64,000 nt of DNA from Pirellulaceae bacterium (GTDB lineage Bacteria > Planctomycetota > Planctomycetia > Pirellulales > Pirellulaceae), in NCBI GenBank assembly GCA_028280445.1, contig JANQLU010000093.1, positions 143,547 to 207,546 of the forward strand, written 5' to 3'. The notes beneath the pieces are model-generated. The model did not search any database and was not told the DNA's origin. It was given only the letters and a program-made list of their open reading frames with translations. Positions 9,498 through 17,940 of this stretch are shown here, one piece after another. Position 1 is the stretch's first letter. Each line of letters begins with the position of its first letter. The position numbers were made by a program, and so were the translations under genes.

Positions 9498-10259
9498 ATG
9501 CATTCCATGTTTAAAACATTTTTGACTGGCCTAGCAGTAGTTTGTTGCTTTGCAGCAACCGTTCATGCTGATTTGGAATTTGACCAAAACGTAACTCCCG
9601 ACATAATTTTTGGTTCGGGGAATCTCAACGGAGCATTTACGGTTGAGCGTGAATCAGGAGTCGAGGTTGGACTGAGAGCCAAGCTGCGCCACAACGCCGC
9701 TGGCGCGCCAGAAAATACTTTCAACAGTAATGGCGACGGAACCTACACTTTTGAGGCGGGCGTCGCGCCGACCCAATCGTCACCCACGGCGGTTTGGAGT
9801 TTTGAGTGGTCGATCAATTCGGACTATGACGGAACTTCGTCGCTCAAACTGATTGATCTAACTTATTCGCTGTCGATGACTTCGACCAATGGTGTATCCA
9901 TACCGGCATTTGACCCCATTAACGACATTAATCCCGGGTCGGGAACCGTGCTCTGGGATCACGCCATTGGTGACAATACCACGGGCAATGGAGGTGGAAC
10001 CAGTGCAGGTTCGGTTGGCCAATACAACACCTTGATTACCAATAACAACGTGGCGCAAAACTCATGGAAACCTCATTGGTTCGTGGCGGGTTTTAATCCT
10101 GTTGTCGCTGGTGAATACACTTTTGTACTGACGGCGTCTGATGGTGGTGGTGAAGTTGCAAGTACACAAATGACAGTCATCGTTGTTCCCGAACCTGGAG
10201 CAGCAGTGGTTTTGGCCATGGTGGCTGGACTCGGCTTGATTCGACGACGACGACGCTAG
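9498..10259 (+). CDS. PEP-CTERM sorting-domain exported protein
   Basis: 253 residues: signal peptide (MHSMFKTFLTGLAVVCCFAA), a beta-rich, Asn/Gly/Thr-rich middle of unknown function, and a tripartite carboxyl sorting signal with VPEP at 230-233, a hydrophobic helix and RRRRR. PEP-CTERM proteins are moved across the membrane, cleaved by an exosortase and anchored or released at the surface; no exosortase gene is in this window. The ATG at 9498 is preceded by GAGGAG (9485-9490) at good spacing; a second Met four codons in is less well placed. The gene stands alone and ends before a strong terminator. Confidence 0.9.
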   Translation: MHSMFKTFLTGLAVVCCFAATVHADLEFDQNVTPDIIFGSGNLNGAFTVERESGVEVGLRAKLRHNAAGAPENTFNSNGDGTYTFEAGVAPTQSSPTAVWSFEWSINSDYDGTSSLKLIDLTYSLSMTSTNGVSIPAFDPINDINPGSGTVLWDHAIGDNTTGNGGGTSAGSVGQYNTLITNNNVAQNSWKPHWFVAGFNPVVAGEYTFVLTASDGGGEVASTQMTVIVVPEPGAAVVLAMVAGLGLIRRRRR

Positions 10260-10299
10260 ATTTATTCGTCACGTAAGATTATTTTGAAATTTACAGTTA

Positions 10300-10330
10300 A
10301 AAAGCCGTCCTACTTGGGCGGCTTTTTTTT
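10300..10330 (+). terminator. Intrinsic terminator of the PEP-CTERM gene
   Basis: AAAGCCGTCC and GGGCGGCTTT form a ten-pair stem (one G-U pair) around TACTT, followed by a run of T. It begins about 40 bases after the stop at 10259. Confidence 0.85.
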
Positions 10331-10400
10331 GTGATTTCCAGGATCCCTGCTTGCAATTCGGTTGTCGTATTTAAGTTGGCAGTTGTTTTGTGGATTGCTT

Positions 10401-12290
10401 CTACGAAACAGCGTATTCACGTTGTCGGTTACGTAGCTCTTGGTAGACCGCGTCGAGTTTTGTTTTCAATTCTTCACTCACCGATTCACGGAGTGATTCT
10501 ATGCGGGTGGCGATGTCGGTGGCTTCTTGCCCCGTTGCGTTGACCGAACTCGCGATTTCGCTTTCCAGTCGACGCAAGGAGGAGTTGAAGGAAGAATATG
10601 CACCAACCCAGTTTTCAAGGTCTGAAACCGCAACCCCTCTTTCACCTTCAAAGCTGCTCAGGTCTTGAAGTTGTTTGCGAGCGTTATCAAGTTCATTACG
10701 CAAGTCGTTAGCATCGGTCGCAGCGACGGCTTTCCTGAGTGTGCCACGCAACCGATGATAGGCTGGCAGCAGATCAAGGAACCGGCCGCCCGCGGATGAA
10801 GTGAGAGATTCGCCCAATTCCAGATATCGTTCCAGTTCATATTCGTCGAGCAGTGCACCTCCACCGTTGGCCATTTCGAGGTATTCCGCGATATCTTCGG
10901 GGATGTCAACCGAAGTCATCTGATAAATTTCCAGTGGGCTCGGGTTCGATTTGTCTGCCAGATAGTTTTTGAGGTTTTCGGAAAATATTTTGCGATCAGC
11001 GCGAAGCGCGTCATAAATTTTTTCGCAATCCCGGCGGAAATAAAGTGTATTCAAAGCCAGGACAGAGTCGGCATTCAAGTTACCGTCAATTTTCATTTGA
11101 ATGGTGTACGCGTTGATGTACCGTTTTACTTCTCGCGGATTAATGCCCGATTGGTTTGGTGTGCCGTTTGATTCCTGAGGGAACAAATACTTGATGTGAC
11201 GATGAATCCGCGTATTGATATCGTCTTTTTGAATTTGTGGCAGTTGGAGTGTTTCTGAAAACGAATGAAGCAAATTGCCAATGGCTGTTCTGTTGACGGG
11301 ACGCAAACTGTAGGGGACTTGAAAGATTTTTTTCAAGTAATCTCGCCCGGACACCAGCGGCGGGGCGTCCGAATCAACATCCGGGATGCTGTCTGATTCA
11401 GCATTGAGAGAGTAGCATGCTTCGATGCTGCGTTCGACGACGCGCCGATCCAACCCCGTTACGAACACGAAGCCTTGCAGATCAAAAAACAGCTTCATCG
11501 ATTCCAGCACTTGCAAGGTCGCTCGGGGCAAACAGCGGTCCAAATCGTCGACAAAGATGACGATTCGCGCTTCATCGATATCCAGATTTTCTTTGACGAC
11601 TTTCTGGAATTGTTGAAAACTGTTTGCCAACGCTTTGAAGCATGCGTGATAAAGCGATTGGAACAAATTTTCGTCGACCAACCGTTTTGAAAAACTTTCA
11701 TGACTGTTGATGTTGCCATTTGCAGGTTGTTCATTTGTTTTGTTTTTACCAAACCGCGCCGCTGTCGAGAGCGCTTTGTTGGCATCGTAAGACATTGATA
11801 ATGCATCGGAAATTCCGAGTTTGAAACTGAATCCGGCAAGAACCGATGCGATCACGGCGCCTACTGTTTTCGCAGTTTCTTTGGCAACGTTGCCCAGTGC
11901 TTTGAATTTTTTTGCTTTGGCAGTTTTTGCCTTGGCCTCGGCCTCCCATTCCATCGCTTTCATGACGAGCGCTTCGCGAATGGTGTCTAGCAGGGGAACG
12001 ATCAAGTGTTCTTCTTTTTCGTATCGCCAAGCGCTGAAATCGACGGCAACGATCCCAGTCCGGGCTTTTTTTTGTTTCGCATCATCAACCGAGTTTTCGT
12101 CGAGATGATTGCGAATGGCATTCATCAGCGTCGTTTTACCTGATCCCCATTCACCATAAATTGCCATGGCAAATTGAGGTTTGGAATTGAGAATGACGCT
12201 GGCCAAGCCCGTTGCGATGCCTTTAAAGTTGAGTTCCGGGTTTTGAGTGGGAACATCAACCAGGATTTGAAATTCATTGTAATCGAGCAT
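10401..12290 (-). CDS. KAP-family P-loop ATPase
   Basis: 629 residues from ATG 12290 (a GTG nine bases upstream is possible). Walker A is YGEWGSGKTTLM near residues 45-56 and Walker B IVIFVDDLDRC near 243-253, followed by VFVTGLDRRVVERSI, the pattern of KAP NTPases (Kidins220/ARMS-PifA). Between the two Walker motifs is the family's typical insertion with a hydrophobic stretch (VGAVIASVLAGFSFKLGI), which may place the protein at the membrane. The last 150 residues are strongly helical and probably coiled coil. Bacterial KAP proteins include PifA, which excludes phage T7, and are often found in defence islands, but here no partner gene is adjacent, so a defence role is only a possibility. Confidence 0.88.
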   Translation of the reverse strand: MLDYNEFQILVDVPTQNPELNFKGIATGLASVILNSKPQFAMAIYGEWGSGKTTLMNAIRNHLDENSVDDAKQKKARTGIVAVDFSAWRYEKEEHLIVPLLDTIREALVMKAMEWEAEAKAKTAKAKKFKALGNVAKETAKTVGAVIASVLAGFSFKLGISDALSMSYDANKALSTAARFGKNKTNEQPANGNINSHESFSKRLVDENLFQSLYHACFKALANSFQQFQKVVKENLDIDEARIVIFVDDLDRCLPRATLQVLESMKLFFDLQGFVFVTGLDRRVVERSIEACYSLNAESDSIPDVDSDAPPLVSGRDYLKKIFQVPYSLRPVNRTAIGNLLHSFSETLQLPQIQKDDINTRIHRHIKYLFPQESNGTPNQSGINPREVKRYINAYTIQMKIDGNLNADSVLALNTLYFRRDCEKIYDALRADRKIFSENLKNYLADKSNPSPLEIYQMTSVDIPEDIAEYLEMANGGGALLDEYELERYLELGESLTSSAGGRFLDLLPAYHRLRGTLRKAVAATDANDLRNELDNARKQLQDLSSFEGERGVAVSDLENWVGAYSSFNSSLRRLESEIASSVNATGQEATDIATRIESLRESVSEELKTKLDAVYQELRNRQREYAVS

Positions 12291-12590
12291 GATAAACACA
12301 CAGAGCGCACAATTTTATCGAGAACGTTACACCAGCCGGCAAAAAATTTTACTTGAGAATAAAGGCTTGGCAGCAGGATTTCAACTTTTGGCTGGGGAAG
12401 CGACTGAACATTGTTAGACACCAGCGGAATTCAAACCTGTCTCTGGCGGGAATGCAAGGAATTACTAACGAAACCGGCCTAAGATCATTGATCCACAAGC
12501 GGATATGAGTTTTGATTGACGCCATTTCAAATATTTTCATCGTCGTTTTCAGATTGGCGCCATGAGTTCTGGACAGCTGTGAGCTAGGTA

Positions 12591-12668
12591 TAGGTAACGT
12601 TGATTAAATCGGAGAGCTGTGAATTTGAGCTGAGCGCCTCGCCGCTCATATTTAATCAACGCTACCTA
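12591..12668. repeat. Palindromic repeat, degenerate copy of the window's GCTAGCC-type family
   Basis: Outer arms TAGGTAaCGTTGATTAAAT (12591-12609) and ATTTAATCAACGCTACCTA (12650-12668) match at 18 of 19 positions. The centre contains GCGCCTCGCCGCTCAT, the same core seen in the copies at 24009, 38831 and 50455; the CGTTGATTAAAT module also sits beside the copy at 38831 and, as ATTTAATCAAC, beside that at 24009. Confidence 0.75.
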
Positions 12669-12708
12669 ACCAAAAGTTGAAATCCAGCTACCGTTGATAT
12701 TGATTGAA

Positions 12709-12737
12709 TGCGAATTCCTTGACGACCAAATGCGAAT
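12709..12737 (+). promoter_or_regulatory. Candidate AraC-family operator pair (TGCGAAT x2, 22-bp spacing)
   Basis: TGCGAAT at 12709-12715 and 12731-12737 in direct orientation, both preceded by A-rich bases. AraC-family proteins typically bind two direct half-sites one or two helical turns apart. The pair is about 205-230 bases upstream of the short exported protein at 12942. See the larger array at 15297. Confidence 0.5.
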
Positions 12738-12941
12738 AATGGGGTACGAGCGGTTTTTGTCCGACAGATCATTCCGGTTGTACGAGGCGCATCGACTACC
12801 AAATCTCAACTATTTTTTTTGATCTCATTTGTCGAAGACATCGCAGTAAGCAAAATTTATGGTCTGGTCGACACTATTTTTAATAGCCTGCCTGAGTCGA
12901 TCGAATCGTTGTTCAACTCATCCCCCCACCGGAGTCCTTTT

Positions 12942-13583
12942 ATGTGCCGCGCTCGACCTGCGCTTTTGGCAAGCGTCATTGTTATTTCGATTTCGTTGTC
13001 GATCATAGGCAACGGATTAGATGCAGACATCGTTGAATCAGAATCGCCCAATGCGATTGGCGACGGCGGAATTGCACGCGAAGGCGACAGTTGTTTTGAA
13101 TTCTCCGTGTCCCCCGCATCGAACGAGACAGAGACTATGGTGGCGAGGGCCATCGACCCGAACGCCGATCTGGCAACCACTGATGAATTTACAAGCCAGT
13201 TGAGGATAGCAAGTGTTACACTTGTCGGTGGATTTGATGCAAGTGAAGAATGGGGGACCGATGTCTCGGTGGTTGATGATGCGATCTCGTCCGAATTGAC
13301 AACGACGATGAATTTTCAGCGATTCGATCTGGTCGAAATACCAACCTCGCGTACTTATCGCAACCTTCCCGACGGTTCAACTGGCTCGGCGATGACTCGA
13401 AACTATGATGAAATCGGTGTGAATATTGGCAACATGACCAGTGGCGATCAAACAACTGTTGTTTCTCCAGATCCGATCGATAGCTCGTTGATCGTCGTGT
13501 CGGCGGTGGCTGCCAATCATGGAATTTTTAGGGCGCTGGTTTTAGGCGCGATTGTCGGATGGATTCAACGACGCCGCCGGTGA
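12942..13583 (+). CDS. Short exported protein with PEP-CTERM-like tail
   Basis: 213 residues from ATG 12942, which follows GGAG (12931-12934) and starts a leader (MCRARPALLASVIVISISLS). The body is acidic and Ser/Thr-rich with no known domain (SVTLVGGFDASEEW is an example). The end, VVSAVAANHGIFRALVLGAI then VGWIQRRRR, has the hydrophobic helix and basic tail of a PEP-CTERM signal, but the VPEP box itself is missing. It could be a decayed or divergent sorting signal, or a membrane anchor. The upstream TGCGAAT pair suggests control by the neighbouring XylR-like regulator, whose convergent gene starts 106 bases beyond the stop. Confidence 0.7.
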   Translation: MCRARPALLASVIVISISLSIIGNGLDADIVESESPNAIGDGGIAREGDSCFEFSVSPASNETETMVARAIDPNADLATTDEFTSQLRIASVTLVGGFDASEEWGTDVSVVDDAISSELTTTMNFQRFDLVEIPTSRTYRNLPDGSTGSAMTRNYDEIGVNIGNMTSGDQTTVVSPDPIDSSLIVVSAVAANHGIFRALVLGAIVGWIQRRRR

Positions 13584-13689
13584 ATCTCAGTGCCAGTTTT
13601 TACGTATGCTCGATCGAAATCCTATCGTGACCAATGTGACGTGTTGGACAGATGTGGGAAAGATGGAAATGGATATTGTTGCGAAGTTC

Positions 13690-14895
13690 TCACGACTTGC
13701 GGTATTGGACGGGGGTTATTTCGAGGTTCCGTTTGAAAAATCGCGCAAACGCAGTAACCGAAGAAAACCCAACCTGGATCGCGATTTCGTCAATCAACAT
13801 ATCGGTATCGGAGAGCAACTGTTTTGCCGTTCGTATTTTTGCTTCGTCAATGATCTGTGACGGTGTTTTTCCCACGGATCGAATCAACCGTTTTTCCAAA
13901 GTTCTCCTCGAAACGTCCATTGATTGTGCCAAAGTTTTCGAGTTGATTCCGGTGGACAATCTCGATTCGATCGTTCCAAAAACGCGTTGAATGAATTCGT
14001 CAAATACCAACAGCGCATTGGATGACTCTCGTTCAACCACGTCCACGGGTGCCACTTTCAACGTATTCTGATGAAGTGTCCTACCTGACATCAATGCGTC
14101 CAGAAACTTTGCCGCTTCGAACCCAATACGGAATGGATTGTGATTGACGCTGGATATCGGAATCGGGGCCAGTGCAGCGGACAATTCGTCGTGTTCACAA
14201 CTGACAATCGAAACTCGATTCGGCACGTCGATTCCCAAGCTAAAACAAAGAGAAACCAGGACCCTCGCTTGATCCATCGATCGGGTCACAACACAAACAG
14301 GTTTGGGCAATTGCTGTAACCATTTTGTCAGTTGAGGCCGCAAATGTTTCGCATAGTCGATTTTTTCGGGGAACTCAAAAGATTGATATTCGGAAATTTT
14401 TCCATTCAGCGCCTGTTTGACCGAGTGCTCGAACTCGTTGCGGTAGCCCAGCCATTCAGGCCCGCCAACGTAACCAACGGAATCGAAATTTTTTGAGCAC
14501 AGATACTCTCCGACCCGTTTGCCAGATTCGACAGGATCAACAGTGACGTTCACGAGATCATCGTATTTGACACCCAGCCAGGATACGTTGACGGCCGGTA
14601 TCTTTGATTCGAGGACCTCCCGTTTGATAACATCGCTGGTTGCTCGAAACAAAATCCCATTTCCGTTCCAATTTTTGGGCAAGGAAGGTTCGCGAGGAGG
14701 CGAATGTAACGGGTCGAACGCCGATTCGGGATGAAAGAAATCCCATCCCCCTTGCTCCCGACTGTAGCTCGATGCTCCCAAGATAATTTTGCGATTCAGA
14801 TCGTTCGCCGCACGAATCAACAACGCGACTTTAGGAATCTGTTTCGTTCTTGCCTTCGAATAATAATTTCTTGCAGCCACAGGTAAATGGTTCAT
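13690..14895 (-). CDS. XylR-like transcription regulator (LacI-type sugar-binding domain + AraC HTH)
   Basis: 401 residues. Residues about 20-290 resemble the periplasmic-binding-protein fold of XylR/LacI regulators (VALLIRAANDLNRKIILGAS, VCVVTRSMDQARVLVSLCFS, NRVSIVSCEHDELSAALAPI, ISSVNHNPFRIGFEAAKFL). Residues about 300-401 are the AraC double helix-turn-helix (DMLIDEIAIQVGFSSVTAFA, FFKRNLEITPVQYRKS). Proteins of this architecture bind a sugar and activate or repress nearby catabolic genes. The tandem TGCGAA arrays around the gene are natural candidates for its operators. No ribosome-binding site stands out before ATG 14895. A paralogue lies at 17927. Confidence 0.9.
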   Translation of the reverse strand: MNHLPVAARNYYSKARTKQIPKVALLIRAANDLNRKIILGASSYSREQGGWDFFHPESAFDPLHSPPREPSLPKNWNGNGILFRATSDVIKREVLESKIPAVNVSWLGVKYDDLVNVTVDPVESGKRVGEYLCSKNFDSVGYVGGPEWLGYRNEFEHSVKQALNGKISEYQSFEFPEKIDYAKHLRPQLTKWLQQLPKPVCVVTRSMDQARVLVSLCFSLGIDVPNRVSIVSCEHDELSAALAPIPISSVNHNPFRIGFEAAKFLDALMSGRTLHQNTLKVAPVDVVERESSNALLVFDEFIQRVFGTIESRLSTGINSKTLAQSMDVSRRTLEKRLIRSVGKTPSQIIDEAKIRTAKQLLSDTDMLIDEIAIQVGFSSVTAFARFFKRNLEITPVQYRKS

Positions 14896-15296
14896 TCGCG
14901 CTCAATACCAAAAAAGACATTTGTTTCATCCGTCACGAATTGGCTGCCTGCTAGAAAACACGCAGGCAGGAGCATTGCGAATTTCAATCTCATCAGTTCT
15001 TTCCTCCAGGTAACAATGAACATCGTTACAGACATAATTCATCAGTGGAAAGTTGACGTTCGGCCATACGTTGGAACTCAACGATCGCCTACTATCTTCG
15101 TTTGCAAATGGTCGCGCAATCACTCCGTTGCCAAGCGAAAACCGTTCGATGGCAGTGGCTTGGTGGAATGTTGAGCGAGAGCAAACGAAGTTTTTGGCAT
15201 GAACATTGATAAGCTTTGAGATGAGATTTGAGCCAAAGTATGTTCGAACGAACAATACCAACTTAGCGGGTACAGCCAATTTGTTCATTGACTATG

Positions 15297-15366
15297 TGCG
15301 AAAGTGTAATATCCAAGTGCGAATTTTTTGTTTCTATGTGCGAATAATAGGTGTCTGTCTGCGAAT
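15297..15366 (+). promoter_or_regulatory. Array of four TGCGAA sites at exact 21-bp spacing
   Basis: TGCGAA begins at 15297, 15318, 15339 and 15360, all in the same orientation and exactly 21 bases apart, so the sites lie on one face of the helix. The flanks differ, so this is not a simple tandem duplication. Two-turn spacing of direct half-sites is typical of AraC-family operators. The array lies about 400 bases upstream of the XylR-like gene (14895, minus strand). Iterons of a replication origin would look similar, but no replication gene is near. Confidence 0.6.
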
Positions 15367-15642
15367 AACGACCATAAGAAGCGTTTTTTTGCGAGACCAA
15401 CAAACCGCTTGTGAGTCACCAACTGCCTGATTGTGTTTGTCGATTGAGTTCTAAGTTGAATTTCCAACGATTTGTCTCGAGCGTCACGGAGAGACTACTT
15501 GCAAACGGCCAGGAAAAACAATCTGTTCATATTCTGGAGTTTTTGAGTTCGCGCTATTGTTCATTGATGGTCCTCATCAAATTTGAAACCACGCCCGTAG
15601 GGTATCGCTGAATTCGGTGCCAACATTGCTTCAATGACTCGA

Positions 15643-15670
15643 TGCGAACGTTAGACATTTAAATGCGAAA
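15643..15670 (+). promoter_or_regulatory. TGCGAA pair, 21-bp spacing
   Basis: TGCGAAC at 15643 and TGCGAAA at 15664, direct orientation, same spacing as the array at 15297. No gene starts close by; it may belong to a lost promoter in the gene desert. Confidence 0.45.
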
Positions 15671-15752
15671 ACAATCGATAGCAATGGAATTTTTTTCCGT
15701 TTGTATCATGAGAAATAAAGAAGAATAAGTTAGTGGAATTCCACTGTTTATC

Positions 15753-16093
15753 TTGCCAGAATTGGAACCATCCCGCCGGCGAGCTGCGACCTACCAAATT
15801 CCCAAGAATCTGCCTTCCCAATCTTGGGGACTCGCCGGCGACTGGCAAGGATATCTGAAATTGTTCCGTTGAAATCTGCCCTTTTCCTTGGAGATTTGTT
15901 CACAACGTGGAATTCAGATCGGCAATGCGCGCCGTCGCGTTTCAACAAGACGAGTCGTTGCTTTGCTACGTCGGTTCGTGACGATAAGAATTGGTTCAAT
16001 TGATCTTGCCAGTCGCCGGCGAGTCCCAAGAGTGGGAAGGGTTGTCGAGGGAGATCCAACTCACCGGCGGAATGGTTCAAACAATCTGGCAAG
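15753..16093. repeat. Inverted pair of about 90-bp palindromic repeats
   Basis: The unit at 15753-15850 (starts TTGCCAGAATTGGAACC, ends CTCGCCGGCGACTGGCAAG) recurs in reverse complement at 16005-16093, with small differences. Each unit is itself roughly palindromic, ending in TTGCCAG and holding CGCCGGCGAG. About 150 bases of unique sequence separate them. This looks like two insertions of one short non-autonomous repeat family; no transposase is present. Confidence 0.65.
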
Positions 16094-16418
16094 AGCAAAC
16101 AAAGTCGGTTTCACAATACTTTTTGACATCCTTGAGACTTACGATCACTTTCTGGAAAAAATACTTCCAATTTTGACGCTTGACGGTTCGCAAGGAATTG
16201 AGGTTTATGCCATTGTCCGAGGAAGTGCAGCATCCAATGAACATATCTCCTGTCAACAACGCCCGAGCGGCTCAAGATCAACATGCAAGCAACGACGCAC
16301 AGTAACTTGGTTCAAGTACCTTTGGTTGAGATGGTTGGTGAATCGTATTGGAGCGCCCAGCAAATCACAACGACAAACTGATTGAGAAAATGCGCATTGA
16401 GAAAATTATTGGAGCAAA

Positions 16419-16446
16419 TTCGCATTTGGTCATTTGGGTTTTCGCA
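16419..16446 (-). promoter_or_regulatory. TGCGAA pair on minus strand, 22-bp spacing
   Basis: TTCGCA at 16419-16424 and 16441-16446, which are TGCGAA sites read on the minus strand. They are about 185-210 bases upstream of the DUF5690-like gene at 16631. Same motif and spacing as the plus-strand groups; inferred operator. Confidence 0.45.
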
Positions 16447-16630
16447 TTCTGTCAAGATTTAGAAGCAAGCAGATTTACCGCAATGATATTTGTCGACGCG
16501 CGCTGATCGACAATCCATGAAAAAGCGGTTGTCAAAAAAAAGCCAGATCGTCTATTGTGGCCCGACCGTTTCAAACGGGCCCGTCATTAAATCCTGTCTC
16601 CTTCTTTTCATTGAGCCAATCTACGCCGAT

Positions 16631-17940
16631 ATGGCAACCAAAAAACTGGCAACCCAAAAACCACACTTTATCACTCGGTATCTGCAGCGAACGCACAGAC
16701 GGGTGTTGACGATCTACGCGATCTTCGCTTCGTTTTTTGCCTACTTTTGTATGTGCGGTTTACGGCGTCCGCTGACAGTGGTGACATTCGATTCGAGTGA
16801 GACTTTTGGCAATACATACCTCGAAATTAAAACGGCGATGATTTTGAGCCAAATTTTTGGCTATTGCATTTCCAAATTTGTAGGCATCAAGGTTTGTAGT
16901 GAGATGCCCCGCCGGTACCGGGCGTTGTCTTTGATTTTGTTGACCGCGATCGCCGAATTAGCGCTGCTGGTTTTTGGATTGTGTTCGGGCGACTGGGTGG
17001 TGATTCCTGTTTCCGTGAACGGGTTGGCTTTGGGAATGATCTGGGGATTAATCGTCAGTTACCTCGAAGGGCGATATGTATCAGAAATATTGCTTGCTTT
17101 TTTGAGCTGTTCGTACATCGTCCCCAGCGGGATTGTCAAGGATTTCGGCAGGCTGGCATTGTCGTTTGGAATCGGCCAGTCTTGGATGCCGTTTGTCGTT
17201 GGGCTGCCGTTGTTTGTGTTTTTCGCAGTGTTCGTGTGGTTGCTCGACAAAATCCCTGAACCCGACACGGATGATATTGCTTATCGTAGCCAGCGAACGC
17301 AGATGAAATCGGCAGATCGACGTCGATTCGTCAGCCAATTTCGGTGGGGTATGTTGTTGTTGATTCTGATCTGTTTTTTTCTGACCGCCTATCGCGACAT
17401 CTATGGACAGGAAATACTTGCGGAATTGGGGTATGGAGACACACCGGGAGTTTTTCAACCACCGAAATACCGATTACGCTAGGCGTCTTGTTTGCCTTGG
17501 GATGCATTTACGGTGTCCCCGATGCTCGTCGGGGTTTGTTGGTCATTTTTGTGTGGATGTTACTGGGATTTGTGTTGATGGGAGTCGCCAACGAGGCCTT
17601 TGAGTTAGGCTACATTCAAGGCGTCGGTTGGATGATTCTATCGGGCTTAGGAGCGTTCTTAGCTTATGTTCCGATTGGAAGTGTCTTGTTTGATCGCGTC
17701 ATCGCAACCACTCGATTTCGGGGAAACGCGGTATTTGCAATCTACCTCGTGGACTCCTTTGGATATACTGGAGCAGTGGTGGTCCAAATCTTTAAAGATC
17801 TGTTTGCCTATCAATTCACCCGATTCGAATTCCTTTCAAATTTCACCCGTCTTTTGAGCATTGGTGGCGGCGGCCTCGTCATTATCGTCGCAATATACTT
17901 TATGTCTCAAACGAAATCCCGATCCGATGCTGCAACCTAA
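16631..17940 (+). pseudogene. DUF5690-family membrane transporter-like gene, interrupted by a -1 frameshift
   Basis: Two overlapping frames together encode one multi-spanning membrane protein. The first half (from ATG 16631; in-frame ATG 16517 is also possible) runs to a stop at 17482 and contains FFAYFCMCGLRRPLTVVTF, ISKFVGIKVCSEMP and GMIWGLIVSYLEGR, characteristic of the MFS-like DUF5690 family. The second half continues one frame over to 17940. At the T5 run 17451-17455, one extra T would join LGYGDTPGVF to STTEIPITLGVL, giving an uninterrupted family-like sequence. So this is either a real inactivating frameshift, a sequencing error in a homopolymer, or slippage that makes some full product. 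It precedes, and overlaps by 14 bases, the XylR-like gene at 17927; a sugar-uptake role would fit but is not shown. Confidence 0.75.

Larger units (their letters stand above)
12291..12941. other. Intergenic region, 651 bases
   Basis: Holds a degenerate palindromic repeat (12591-12668) and a pair of TGCGAAT sites (12709-12737), both listed separately. An open frame reaches back to 12819 from the next gene but its first 41 codons give no leader. Nothing else seen. Confidence 0.6.
14896..16630. other. Gene desert of about 1.7 kb with regulatory arrays and inverted repeats
   Basis: Only short frames without leaders, domains or ribosome-binding sites are present on either strand. The stretch holds three groups of TGCGAA sites (15297-15366, 15643-15670, 16419-16446) and a long inverted repeat (15753-16093), each listed separately. 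It separates two XylR-like regulators. A decayed gene or an untranslated RNA cannot be excluded. Confidence 0.6.

Noticed and set aside
10401..12290. A defence island around the KAP ATPase
   Set aside because: Neighbours are exported structural proteins and regulators; no nuclease, methylase, toxin or mobile gene.
15297..15366. TGCGAA array as a CRISPR
   Set aside because: The repeated unit is only six or seven bases and there is no longer repeat or spacer structure; no cas genes.
15297..15366. TGCGAA array as replication iterons
   Set aside because: No replication initiator or partition gene nearby; the same pairs occur beside AraC-type genes, which explains them better.
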